From Bacteroidales bacterium (lineage in GTDB: Bacteria > Bacteroidota > Bacteroidia > Bacteroidales > F082), in the NCBI GenBank assembly GCA_017561025.1, contig JAFZDU010000108.1:51806-115805 (forward strand): a DNA stretch of 64,000 nt, given 5' to 3'. The notes beneath the pieces are model-generated. The model saw nothing but the letters and a program-made list of their open reading frames with translations, searched no databases and was not told the DNA's origin. Shown piece after piece: positions 53,163 to 61,311 of this stretch. Made by a program: the position numbers and the translations under genes. The stretch's first letter is position 1; every line of letters starts with the position of its first letter.

Positions 53163-53208
53163 AAAAAAATCGGCGTTTAGTAATTGTTCTAGACGCCGAA
53201 ATTTTTTT
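53163..53208. terminator. Bidirectional terminator after rpmF
   Basis: Stem TCGGCGTTTA/TAGACGCCGA with a 10-nt loop, flanked by A8 and T7, can end transcription from either side. Confidence 0.85.
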
Positions 53209-53229
53209 CATAATCTTTATATTGTTTTT

Positions 53230-53260
53230 CCCCGCCTTTCGAGTAAGGGTGGGGTTTTTA
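53230..53260 (+). terminator. Second hairpin after rpmF
   Basis: CCCCGCCTTT pairs with AAGGGTGGGG (two G-U pairs) with T5 after it; a backup terminator. Confidence 0.65.
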
Positions 53261-53270
53261 TTTTAAACCT

Positions 53271-53338
53271 CAGAATTTCAGAATTTCAGAACTTCAGATT
53301 TTTTTTGAGATTCTGAGTTTTTGAGTTTCTGAATTTCT
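53271..53338. repeat. Facing octamer arrays
   Basis: CAGAATTT x2, CAGAACTT, CAGATTTT are followed by the inverse units (reverse strand CAGAAACT, CAAAAACT, CAGAATCT). The two arms can fold on each other. The array ends at the stop codon of the PHP gene. Confidence 0.8.
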
Positions 53339-54177
53339 TATAAACCTCTACCGCTAAAGACTCCATCCTTGAAGCACATCGTCTCTTTGTATCCTGCAGC
53401 CTTCAATGCGTCTTCAGCTTCCTTGAAGCATAATGTCAATTCGCTAGGATGATGAGCGTCGGAGCTTATGACGATTGGTATGTTCATCTCTCTCATGATA
53501 GGCAAAACCCATGTGGAAGGATAGAAGTCGGTGCTGCGTTTTTTATAGATGCCTCTGGTATTTATCTCAACGATCAAGGATTTCTCTTTTATCAATGTTA
53601 AAGTCTCCATCAATAAATCGCGATACCATTTGTCTTCTTCAAGGAAATATCTGTCTCTATTGTGCATCTTGATTTTGTCAAAATGACCTACGATATCAAA
53701 CTCCTCTGTCTCTATCATCTCATTGTATTGATAGAAGAACGTCTTAACACCTTTTTTAATATCTCCGCTATAATAGTTGAATAGACCTTCGTCGTATGTC
53801 TCGACTTTAGATCCGTCGATAAACCATAATCTGTCGACATCGTTTCCGACGAGATGGACTGAACCTATCATATAGTCAAGGCCTAGTTCTTCTTTGGTTT
53901 TCTTGAAATTCTTTACTATTCCAGGAATGAAGTCCATTTCCATCGAGCAATAGATGTCTATCTTATCCTGATATTTCTCTTTCAGAGATTTTATCGTATC
54001 GATATAATTGTTGACCTCATTGTTTTTGATGGCGAATGAGTTTTCGAAAGGAACAGGAGAGTGGTCGGAGAAACCTAGCACTTCGAGTCCTTGGCTGATA
54101 GCTTCAATCACTACCTCTTCTGCCTCGGTCCTTCCGTCAGAGAAATTGCTGTGAGTATGTAAGTTGAATAATTGCAT
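53338..54177 (-). CDS. Histidinol-phosphatase-like PHP-domain enzyme
   Basis: Metal-dependent phosphoesterase. The PHP motif HTHSNFSDG lies near the start, and later His/Asp motifs are in GFSDHSP, IGSVHLVG and ISSDAHHP. The 279-residue length and these motifs fit HisJ-type histidinol phosphatases (histidine synthesis), but substrate may differ. It lies 5 bp after the U32 gene in one operon. Confidence 0.85.
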   Translation of the reverse strand: MQLFNLHTHSNFSDGRTEAEEVVIEAISQGLEVLGFSDHSPVPFENSFAIKNNEVNNYIDTIKSLKEKYQDKIDIYCSMEMDFIPGIVKNFKKTKEELGLDYMIGSVHLVGNDVDRLWFIDGSKVETYDEGLFNYYSGDIKKGVKTFFYQYNEMIETEEFDIVGHFDKIKMHNRDRYFLEEDKWYRDLLMETLTLIKEKSLIVEINTRGIYKKRSTDFYPSTWVLPIMREMNIPIVISSDAHHPSELTLCFKEAEDALKAAGYKETMCFKDGVFSGRGL

Positions 54178-54182
54178 CTTGA

Positions 54183-55433
54183 TTATAATTCAGCGTCTAT
54201 TACTTTATAAACCTTATCGCCACGTCTGATAGTGTCTTTAACAGGTATTGAGCATAACTCGCCTTTTTCTGTAGACTCTACCGGTTTGAGGTCGACACGG
54301 ATTTCTGTAAGAGTGTCTTCGTATACACCTGTTGTTGGTCCTATAATCATGATGTCGTCACCGACTTTGAGGTCTTGTGTTTCCATCTTGATTTCTGCAA
54401 CATTGATTTTTCCGAAGAAGTTGGTGACTGTTCCGACGAAAACTTTTGTTTTTGTAGCTTGTGAACCATAGCGCTGAGTCCATTCGCCAGTCTTTCTTCC
54501 GAGGTAGTATCCATCCCAGAAGTCGCGGTTATATACGCTGCGCAGGCGTTCTGTCCATGCTGCTACTTTTTCTTCTGTGAACTCTCCATTTCTTATTGCT
54601 TCTACAGCTTCGCTATAAACGCCTACTGTCACTTTTGTATATTCAGGAGAACGTCCGCGTCCTTCTATCTTCAGGATTTTCACGCCAGCGTCGAGGAGTT
54701 TGTCCAAGAAAGGAAGTGTGCATAAATCCTTTGGTGACATGATATATTCGTTTTCTATTGCGAGTGTTATTTCTTTGTCACGGTCTTGAACTTCATAGCC
54801 GCGGCGGCATGGCTGTACGCAGGCGCCTCTGTTGGCTGAAGTGTTGAAGTTGTCGAGGCTGAGATAACATTTGCCAGATACTGCCATACATAATGCGCCA
54901 TGGCAGAATACCTCTATTCGAATGAGTTCACCTTTAGGGCCTCTGATGTTCTGTTCTTCTATTTTTCTTGTGATGGCCTTAACTTGGTTTACTGATACCT
55001 CGCGTGCAGTCACCATAACATCGGCAAATTGTGAATAATATTTAATAGCTTCGATGTTGGTGATATTGCATTGTGTTGACATATGAACCTCGACACCAAT
55101 CTGACGAGCATATTGAATTACGCTTTGGTCGGATGCTATGATGGCAGAGATGCCATTGCTTTTTACGGCATCAACGAGTTGTCGCATTTCGTCAAGTTCT
55201 TCGTCAAACACAACAGTGTTGATTGTTACATAACTTTTTACGTTATGTTCGTTACATATTGTAGCGATATTATGAAGGTCGTCCAAAGTGAAGTTCTTAG
55301 TCGATTTTGAACGCATGTTGAGTTTGCCGATGCCGAAGTATATTGAACCTGCTCCGGCTTGAATGGCTGCCGATAATGCTTCATAAGAACCTACCGGTGC
55401 CATTATTTCGATGTTGTTATACTTGTCTTTCAA
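54183..55433 (-). CDS. U32 family protein (tRNA hydroxylase TrhP-like)
   Basis: Members such as TrhP (YegQ) make 5-hydroxyuridine in tRNA using prephenate; others are called peptidases. The opening IEIMAPVGSYEALSAAIQAG and the Cys-rich EVFCHGALCMAVSGKCYLS and RGACVQPCRRGY segments are typical. A C-terminal beta-barrel begins near KVFVGTVTNFFGKI. The 416-residue length is close to TrhP. It lies between pgi and the PHP gene. Confidence 0.88.
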   Translation of the reverse strand: MKDKYNNIEIMAPVGSYEALSAAIQAGAGSIYFGIGKLNMRSKSTKNFTLDDLHNIATICNEHNVKSYVTINTVVFDEELDEMRQLVDAVKSNGISAIIASDQSVIQYARQIGVEVHMSTQCNITNIEAIKYYSQFADVMVTAREVSVNQVKAITRKIEEQNIRGPKGELIRIEVFCHGALCMAVSGKCYLSLDNFNTSANRGACVQPCRRGYEVQDRDKEITLAIENEYIMSPKDLCTLPFLDKLLDAGVKILKIEGRGRSPEYTKVTVGVYSEAVEAIRNGEFTEEKVAAWTERLRSVYNRDFWDGYYLGRKTGEWTQRYGSQATKTKVFVGTVTNFFGKINVAEIKMETQDLKVGDDIMIIGPTTGVYEDTLTEIRVDLKPVESTEKGELCSIPVKDTIRRGDKVYKVIDAEL

Positions 55434-55453
55434 TTTTGTTATATTTTTACTGT

Positions 55454-56797
55454 TTATTTTATTCTTTCTTTAAGAGCTGCAGCTCTGTCTTCAAAACCTT
55501 GTTTGCCAAGAAGAGCGAACATGTTTTTCTTGTATGCCTCAACGCCAGGTTGGTCAAAAGGATTCACTTCTAGCATGTATCCGCTTAATGCGCATCCCAT
55601 CTCGAAGAAGTAGATCAATTCGCCTATTGTTGATGCTGATATTTCAGGAATTTGAATTACGATATTAGGTACGCCTCCGTCTACGTGTGCAAGTATGGTT
55701 GCTGTCTCAGCGGTGCGGTTTACTTCCGACAAACGTCTGCCTGCGATGTAATTAAGTTGATCGAGGTCGTTGTCGGCGAGAGGTATTCTCATTTCTTTTG
55801 TAGGTCTTTCTACTGATATGATGGTTTCAAATAAGTTGCGTAATCCGTCTTGTATGTATTGTCCCATTGAATGGAGGTCGGTGGTAAAGATATCGGAAGC
55901 TGGGAATATGCCTTTTCCGTCTTTGCCTTCGCTTTCGCCGTATAGTTGTTTCCACCATTCAGCTATATACTGAAGACGAGGTTCGTAGCTTACTAATATT
56001 TCGTTAGTCTTGCCGTCGTGATATAATGCTTGACGAGCTACGGCATATTGAGCTACAACATTATTGCTGTTTTGATTTTCCTTGCAATATGTTTCCATTG
56101 CCAGTGCGCCCTTCATGAGTTGTTCGATGTTTATTCCTGCTACAGCGATAGGGAGGAGGCCTACTGGAGTGAGTACTGAGTAACGTCCGCCTACGTTGTC
56201 AGGAACTATGTATGTCTTGTAGCCTTCTTCGTTTGCTAAAGTCTTGAGGGCTCCTCTTTCTTTATCTGTGATTGCCACGATACGTGTTCTGGCTTCTTCT
56301 TTTCCATATTTGTTTTCCAGATGGTTTTTCAAGATACGGAATGCGACAGCGGGCTCTGTGGTAGTTCCTGATTTGGATATTACTGCCATTGAATATTCTT
56401 TGTTGTCGAGGAGTTCGAGTAATTCTACCATATATTCCTCGCTCATGTTATGTCCCGCATAAACGACTTGAGTATTGCCGACCTTATTAATTAATGCACC
56501 AAACTGATGAGACAAGGCTTCGATGACAGCGCGTGCTCCGAGATATGAACCTCCAATTCCAACAACGACGAATATTTCTGATTTCTTACGAAGCGCTTCT
56601 GCCTGTTCTTTGATGTCTTGGATGAATTCTTTGGTCATCTCTGAAGGAAGAGTTGTCCATCCTAAAAAGTCATTGCCGGCACCTGACTTGTTGTATATGG
56701 TGTTAAAGGTATTCTCGATTTTATTGCTGAAACAGTGAAGCTGTTCATCATTGATGAAACCCTTGATATGCTTTAAATTGGTGCTAATTTGTATCAT
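55454..56797 (-). CDS. pgi: Glucose-6-phosphate isomerase
   Basis: Interconverts glucose-6-phosphate and fructose-6-phosphate in glycolysis. Motifs GIGGSYLGARA, SKSGTTTEPA and GGRYSVLTPVGLLP are present. At 447 residues it belongs to the short bacterial form (as in Bacillus). The U32 and PHP genes follow in the same direction. Confidence 0.97.
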   Translation of the reverse strand: MIQISTNLKHIKGFINDEQLHCFSNKIENTFNTIYNKSGAGNDFLGWTTLPSEMTKEFIQDIKEQAEALRKKSEIFVVVGIGGSYLGARAVIEALSHQFGALINKVGNTQVVYAGHNMSEEYMVELLELLDNKEYSMAVISKSGTTTEPAVAFRILKNHLENKYGKEEARTRIVAITDKERGALKTLANEEGYKTYIVPDNVGGRYSVLTPVGLLPIAVAGINIEQLMKGALAMETYCKENQNSNNVVAQYAVARQALYHDGKTNEILVSYEPRLQYIAEWWKQLYGESEGKDGKGIFPASDIFTTDLHSMGQYIQDGLRNLFETIISVERPTKEMRIPLADNDLDQLNYIAGRRLSEVNRTAETATILAHVDGGVPNIVIQIPEISASTIGELIYFFEMGCALSGYMLEVNPFDQPGVEAYKKNMFALLGKQGFEDRAAALKERIK

Positions 56798-56862
56798 GGT
56801 AATAAGTGTTTATATTATGTTGCGAAGTTACAACATATTTTTGATAAAAACTATTGGGATGA

Positions 56863-56951
56863 TAAAAAAAAGAGACCATCCTTGAGCAAGGACGGTCTCG
56901 AGAACCAAAAACCAAAATTTATGAAACCTTACGAATGATAGTCATCATTCG
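56863..56951 (-). ncRNA. Candidate small RNA between pgi and the response regulator
   Basis: On the minus strand a -7 box (TATATTTG) is followed by a hairpin (CGAATGAT, loop GACT, ATCATTCG), a single-stranded linker rich in G and T (GGTTTTTGGTTCTC), and a terminator hairpin (GAGACCGTCCTTG paired with CAAGGATGGTCTC) with T8. This is the layout of a small RNA of about 90 nt. It is not a known Rfam class to me, and no open frame of useful size is present. Confidence 0.55.
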
Positions 56952-56956
56952 CGTTG

Positions 56957-56964
56957 CAAATATA
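56957..56964 (-). promoter_or_regulatory. -7 element of candidate small RNA
   Basis: Minus strand TATATTTG, six bases before the predicted RNA start. Confidence 0.5.
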
Positions 56965-57065
56965 CATATTTTTTCTCAAATCTTAATATTAATTAACTAA
57001 AATCTTAATTTTTTTGTGAATCTTAGTTAAAAATTGTTAAAAAGTGAGAAAAACATTTATAAATG

Positions 57066-57098
57066 TTTGGAGAAACACCTATTTCAATCTTATCTTTG
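57066..57098 (+). promoter_or_regulatory. Full -33/-7 promoter of response regulator
   Basis: TTTG (57066-57069), a 21-bp spacer and TATCTTTG (57091-57098) match the Bacteroidetes consensus in both boxes. The leader is about 135 nt. Confidence 0.7.
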
Positions 57099-57190
57099 CA
57101 CGCTGAAAATAATAAACACAAACTAAACAATATAATGTAATAAGTCTAAAGTAAAAGCGAGAAGTGGTAATCTGTTAGGTAGGCAATATA

Positions 57191-57241
57191 ATGAATCATT
57201 TTATGATGAATTATATTAAACTAAACGAAGCTAATTTATAA
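57191..57241 (+). CDS. Upstream small ORF, 16 codons, coupled to response regulator
   Basis: ATG at 57191 encodes MNHFMMNYIKLNEANL. Its TAA overlaps the first base of the response-regulator ATG (TAATG). It may be a leader peptide that couples translation of the regulator. It may also be chance. Confidence 0.4.
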   Translation: MNHFMMNYIKLNEANL

Positions 57242-57945
57242 TGACTAAAATTACTATGAAAAAGACAGTTAAAATTCTATTAATAGAAGGTGATAAGAGT
57301 TTGGGTTACATACTTAAGTCTTATCTTACAGCTAAGGGATATCCTACTGTATTATGTGTAGATGGCGCTGAGGCTTTAGTGCGTTTTGAAAACGAAGCAT
57401 TTGATTTTGTGATCTCGTGTGTGGTGCTAAGTACTATAGATGGTTTTTCACTGGCTGAAAAAATCAAGAAGTGCGACATTAATATTCCATTTGTGTTTTT
57501 AACATCAAGATCATCAAGAAGCGATGTGTCTCGTGGATTTGAATTGGGTGCAGATGATTATATCACAAAACCCTTCAGCATGGATGAGCTTCTTGATAGA
57601 ATAAAGGCCATTTGCCGAAGGACTGTGCTGCGTCCTAATAACGATCATGTTTTTCGTCTCGCGTCTTATACCTTCGACAGCGTCAGACATGTTTTGATAA
57701 GAAATGGTGTTGAGAAGAAACTTACAGCTAGAGAACTGGATCTGCTATATCTGTTCTGTGAATATAAGAATCGTGTTGTGGAGCGTTCTTTCGCCTTGCA
57801 GAGAATATGGCATAAAGAGAATTATTTTAATGCACGCAACATGGATGTCTATATCAATAAAATCAGGAAACTCTTAAAAGATGATCCTAATGTGGAATTG
57901 CAAAACATCCATGGTATAGGTTATAAGCTTGTAGTCAAAGACTGA
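57241..57945 (+). CDS. OmpR-family response regulator lacking the phospho-acceptor Asp
   Basis: A 234-residue regulator similar to RprY. Residues about 10-125 form a receiver domain and about 140-232 an OmpR winged helix (TARELDLLYLFCEYKN, RNMDVYINKIRKLLK). At the phosphorylation site the family reads F-D-L-x-x-x-D; here it reads FDFVISC, so Asp is Cys60. The acidic pair near the N-terminus is IEGD instead of EDD. The Lys of TKPF and the Thr/Ser of LTSR remain. It therefore probably works without phosphate. No histidine kinase is adjacent. It converges with the serine hydrolase 3 bp away. Confidence 0.9.
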   Translation: MTKITMKKTVKILLIEGDKSLGYILKSYLTAKGYPTVLCVDGAEALVRFENEAFDFVISCVVLSTIDGFSLAEKIKKCDINIPFVFLTSRSSRSDVSRGFELGADDYITKPFSMDELLDRIKAICRRTVLRPNNDHVFRLASYTFDSVRHVLIRNGVEKKLTARELDLLYLFCEYKNRVVERSFALQRIWHKENYFNARNMDVYINKIRKLLKDDPNVELQNIHGIGYKLVVKD

Positions 57946-57948
57946 TTT

Positions 57949-59250
57949 CTATTCTTCAATGATTCGCTCCCTATAAGATGAGTATGGAAAGCGTGAACCT
58001 AATTTTGTCTCCCAGTATGTTATGTTGACTGATGAAGGTGGAAGAGAATTGGTCTTGTCTTTGATGATATTCCAGAAATAATCTGAGTTTGGACCTTTGC
58101 TGGTGTTAGTTAGGACGATAATGGTTTTGTCGTTGACGTCATCTCTGATGAAGAATGACCTATATGCCTTCCACCATCCATAATGGAAATAACATCCTGG
58201 ATACTTGCTAGGTATTCTCCAGCCAAAGCCATAGTTGTCTTTGCGTTTCTTGCTCTTCGGACTTCCTGGCTTGAAGGCCTCGTCTTGTATGGTGTCAGGA
58301 ATGAGTAATCCATAATCGACGGCTGTCCAAAATTTGAACATGTCTTCGGTGTTGGATATCATAATCTTGTCGCCTTTGACTCCATTGAGGTATTCGTTCG
58401 GAGCTTGCATAGGACGACGTCGGTCCATATAATAACCTTGCACTACGTTTTCCAGATATGCTGATACCAATGTGTCGGGACGCATCTCGTAAATGTATGA
58501 ATCGTCCATGCCAAGAGGCTCGAAAATTCTGACCCTCATGAAATCGGCAAATGACATGCCTGATACTCGTTCTATTATAGATGCCAGAAGTGCATAGTTG
58601 ACGTTGCTGTAATTGAAGCCTTTGTCTGGTTTGAAATATGGTGTAGGCTGATGCTTTACATAATATTCAATCATATCATCGTTGAGGAATGGCTTTTTTC
58701 TATCAGGCCAGTATGCGTCGGCCAGACTCTCGTATCTCGATAATCCTGAACGATGGTTCAAAAGAAGTCGTGTTGTGATGCCTTCGTATGGGAATTCGGG
58801 TATGTATTCTCGGATGTCAATGTCGTAGTCAATCTTGCCTTCATTCTTCAAAATCATGACGGCTTCGGCGGTGAACATCTTCGATACAGAACTGAGCTGG
58901 AACTTGTCTCCTATTTGAAGGCTATCGCGTCTGTTTCTTATATCGCGGAATCCCCATGCCTTGTTATAAACTATGCGGCCTTGTTCTGCATACAAGACAG
59001 TTCCGTTAAAACCGACTTTTCTTCTTAAATTGCTGAATACTTTGTCGATGCTCTCTGCTTTCTTCTTGATGATATATTCATCAAGGCTGATGAAAATGCT
59101 GTCTACATTAATCACAGGCAAGGCCTTTACGATTTCCGGTTCAATGATAGCTTCGTCCTTTTTGGAACATGAATATAATGTCGTTATAAAAAAGACTATT
59201 ATGAATGTGAAAAAATATTTGTAATATGAAGTAGATATTTTTCTTGCCAT
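57949..59250 (-). CDS. Serine hydrolase lipoprotein (beta-lactamase class C fold)
   Basis: A 433-residue predicted lipoprotein (lipobox LYSC) with a class C beta-lactamase/D-alanyl-peptidase fold. The catalytic SxxK is SVSK in QLSSVSKMF, the YxN motif is YSN in FNYSNVNYAL, and HYG matches the third motif. Substrate is unknown: cell-wall peptides or esters are possible. I chose ATG 59250 (MARKISTSYYKYF) over the ATG at 59364, which would add 38 residues read from repeat DNA. Confidence 0.87.
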   Translation of the reverse strand: MARKISTSYYKYFFTFIIVFFITTLYSCSKKDEAIIEPEIVKALPVINVDSIFISLDEYIIKKKAESIDKVFSNLRRKVGFNGTVLYAEQGRIVYNKAWGFRDIRNRRDSLQIGDKFQLSSVSKMFTAEAVMILKNEGKIDYDIDIREYIPEFPYEGITTRLLLNHRSGLSRYESLADAYWPDRKKPFLNDDMIEYYVKHQPTPYFKPDKGFNYSNVNYALLASIIERVSGMSFADFMRVRIFEPLGMDDSYIYEMRPDTLVSAYLENVVQGYYMDRRRPMQAPNEYLNGVKGDKIMISNTEDMFKFWTAVDYGLLIPDTIQDEAFKPGSPKSKKRKDNYGFGWRIPSKYPGCYFHYGWWKAYRSFFIRDDVNDKTIIVLTNTSKGPNSDYFWNIIKDKTNSLPPSSVNITYWETKLGSRFPYSSYRERIIEE

Positions 59251-59273
59251 CGATTTTAATTTTATGAAAGATG

Positions 59274-59281
59274 CAAAGATA
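59274..59281 (-). promoter_or_regulatory. -7 element for serine hydrolase
   Basis: Minus strand TATCTTTG, 23 bp before the ATG at 59250. Confidence 0.6.
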
Positions 59282-59310
59282 CAAAAAAGAAAAAAATAAT
59301 TGATAAAAAA

Positions 59311-59338
59311 CTGTTGTCCGTTGTCTGTTGTCCGTTGT
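59311..59338. repeat. Heptamer array in divergent promoter region
   Basis: CTGTTGT, CCGTTGT, CTGTTGT, CCGTTGT: reverse of the GTCAAC-type heptamer. It lies upstream of the helicase -7 box, at -33 distance. Confidence 0.85.
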
Positions 59339-59345
59339 CTTTTAT

Positions 59346-59353
59346 TATCTTTG
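59346..59353 (+). promoter_or_regulatory. -7 element for DEAD-box helicase
   Basis: TATCTTTG, 38 bp before the ATG at 59392. The TTG at 59321-59323 inside the heptamer array lies 22 bp upstream, in -33 position. Confidence 0.6.
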
Positions 59354-59391
59354 CAACAATTCATTATTTAATAATTAATCGACAGAATTTT

Positions 59392-61263
59392 ATGTCTCAA
59401 TTTCAAGATTACAATTTGAACCCGGCTATACTGAGGGCTATTGAAGAGCTGGGATTCAAAGAACCTATGCCAATCCAACAGGAAACATTGCCTGTTTTAT
59501 TGTCTCAAAGAACTGATATGGTTGGCCTCGCTCAGACAGGTACCGGTAAAACCGCAGCATTCGGACTTCCTTTGCTCCAGAATATCGATGCGACACAACG
59601 TTGCGTTCAGGCTTTGGTGCTTTGCCCGACTCGCGAACTCTGTGTTCAAATTACTAAAGACCTTAAGAATTTCTCTAAATATATACCTGAAATTCTAGTG
59701 GTGCCGGTCTATGGTGGAGCAAGTATTGAAAATCAGTTCAAAGAATTAGCCAAGAAACCTCAAATCATAGTCGCAACACCTGGTCGTCTTGAAGATATGA
59801 TACGTCGTAATAAGGTCGACTTCACTAATGTCAAGACTATCGTTCTCGACGAAGCTGACGAAATGCTCGATATGGGTTTCCAAGAAGACGTCGACGCTAT
59901 CCTCGAATATATGCCTGCTGAAAAGAATATCCATCTCTTCTCAGCGACAATGCCGGTGGAAGTCGAGAAAATCCTTAACCATTATATGACTGATCCTGTG
60001 AGAATCTCCATCGGACAGAAAAATTCAGGTACAGCAAACGTTCGCCATATTCATTATTTAATCAGAGCTAACGATCGTTATCTCGCTTTGAAACGTTTCA
60101 TCGACTACACTCCATCAATCTATGGTATCGTTTTCTGTAGAACTAAACTTGAAACTCAAGAAGTGGCAGATAACCTTATACATGATGGATATAACGCAGC
60201 ATCATTGCACGGTGACCTTTCTCAAGCTCAACGTGACTTGGTGATGAATCACTTCCGTCAACGTTACCTGCAAATTTTGGTGGCAACAGACGTGGCAGCT
60301 CGTGGTATAGATGTCAGCGACCTTACACATATTATCAATTATAACTTGCCTGACGAAACTGCTGTATATATCCATAGAAGCGGTCGTACAGGTCGTGCAG
60401 ATAAAACAGGTGTCTGTTTGAGCCTTATCCACTCTCGCGAAAAACATAAGATTAAAGCTATCGAAAAACAACTCGGTCAGACTATCGAAAGAGCGATGGT
60501 GCCATCAGCAAAGCAGGTTTGCGAAAAACAACTTTTCAACCATATCGACCGCCTCGAAAAAGTCGATATTATGCGTGATGACATCGCTGATTATCTTCCA
60601 ATAGTTTTCAGAAAATTAGGCTGGTTGTCTCCAGAAGAACTCATTACTAGAGTGGTGGCTCTCAACTTCAACCGTTTCCTCGATTATTATAAAGATGCTA
60701 AAGATCTTAACTTCGACGATTCTAAACCTGAAAAGAAAGAAAAGAAATCTAAAGAAAAGAAAGATTACGACGATAGCGGGTTGCAACGTCTCTTCTTCAG
60801 CAAAGGCAAGAAAGATAAGATTAAACCTAATAATATCATCGGTAAGATAAACGATGTCACAGGAACCAAAGACATCCGTATCGGTAGAATCGATATGATG
60901 GAAAACTTCTCATTCGTCGATGTAGATCAAGACCAGGCTCAATTTATCGTTGACTGTTTCGCCGATGAGAGAAAAAATAAAGAAGGTATACGCGTCGAGA
61001 TAACAACTTCTGATCCTAAACCTAAAAAGAAGAAAGACAAGGAAAACAAGGAAGAAGACGGTTCAAAGAAACGCCGCAAGCAATTCGACGACGACAGACC
61101 AGAACGCAAGAACCGCGACAAATACGGCGATAGAAGCTATAAAGCCGAAGGAAAAAAAGAGTCAAGAAGAGATTCTAAAAAGGATTCTAGAAAAGATTCA
61201 AAGAAAGAATCAAGAAAAGATAGAAACGACTCTGGTCGCAGAGGCAGAAATAGAAGCAGATAA
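59392..61263 (+). CDS. DEAD-box RNA helicase
   Basis: ATP-dependent RNA helicase of the DeaD/CsdA type, acting in ribosome assembly or mRNA decay. In order: Q motif GFKEPMPIQQ, AQTGTGKT, PTREL, LDEADEMLDMGF, SATMP, and HRSGRTGR. A DbpA-like RNA-binding domain follows at about 500-575 (IGKINDVTGTKDIRIGRIDM, in part). The tail is low-complexity K/R/E/S/D. I used ATG 59392 (MSQFQDYNLNP); the open frame upstream is repeat DNA. Confidence 0.95.
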   Translation: MSQFQDYNLNPAILRAIEELGFKEPMPIQQETLPVLLSQRTDMVGLAQTGTGKTAAFGLPLLQNIDATQRCVQALVLCPTRELCVQITKDLKNFSKYIPEILVVPVYGGASIENQFKELAKKPQIIVATPGRLEDMIRRNKVDFTNVKTIVLDEADEMLDMGFQEDVDAILEYMPAEKNIHLFSATMPVEVEKILNHYMTDPVRISIGQKNSGTANVRHIHYLIRANDRYLALKRFIDYTPSIYGIVFCRTKLETQEVADNLIHDGYNAASLHGDLSQAQRDLVMNHFRQRYLQILVATDVAARGIDVSDLTHIINYNLPDETAVYIHRSGRTGRADKTGVCLSLIHSREKHKIKAIEKQLGQTIERAMVPSAKQVCEKQLFNHIDRLEKVDIMRDDIADYLPIVFRKLGWLSPEELITRVVALNFNRFLDYYKDAKDLNFDDSKPEKKEKKSKEKKDYDDSGLQRLFFSKGKKDKIKPNNIIGKINDVTGTKDIRIGRIDMMENFSFVDVDQDQAQFIVDCFADERKNKEGIRVEITTSDPKPKKKKDKENKEEDGSKKRRKQFDDDRPERKNRDKYGDRSYKAEGKKESRRDSKKDSRKDSKKESRKDRNDSGRRGRNRSR

Positions 61264-61280
61264 AATCTTAAGATATGATT

Positions 61281-61311
61281 CGTAGGGACGTGATTTATCG
61301 CGTCCCTTTTT
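61281..61311 (+). terminator. Terminator after helicase (CGTAG hairpin)
   Basis: CGTAGGGACGTGA pairs over 9 bp (GGGACGTGA/TCGCGTCCC) with T5. The T-run overlaps the stop codon of the converging gene (61310-61312). Same type as at 28616. Confidence 0.8.

Noticed and set aside
55454-56797. Truncated pgi
   Set aside because: 447 residues is full length for the short bacterial form and all motifs are present.
56871-56899. Terminator of pgi or of the response regulator
   Set aside because: It lies upstream of both genes. Only a separate minus-strand transcript would end there.
59251-59364. Longer N-terminus of the serine hydrolase
   Set aside because: It would be encoded by the heptamer array and promoter; the lipoprotein signal fits the start at 59250.
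59314-59391. Longer N-terminus of the DEAD-box helicase
   Set aside because: It covers the repeat and the -7 box; the family start is MSQFQDYNLNP at 59392.
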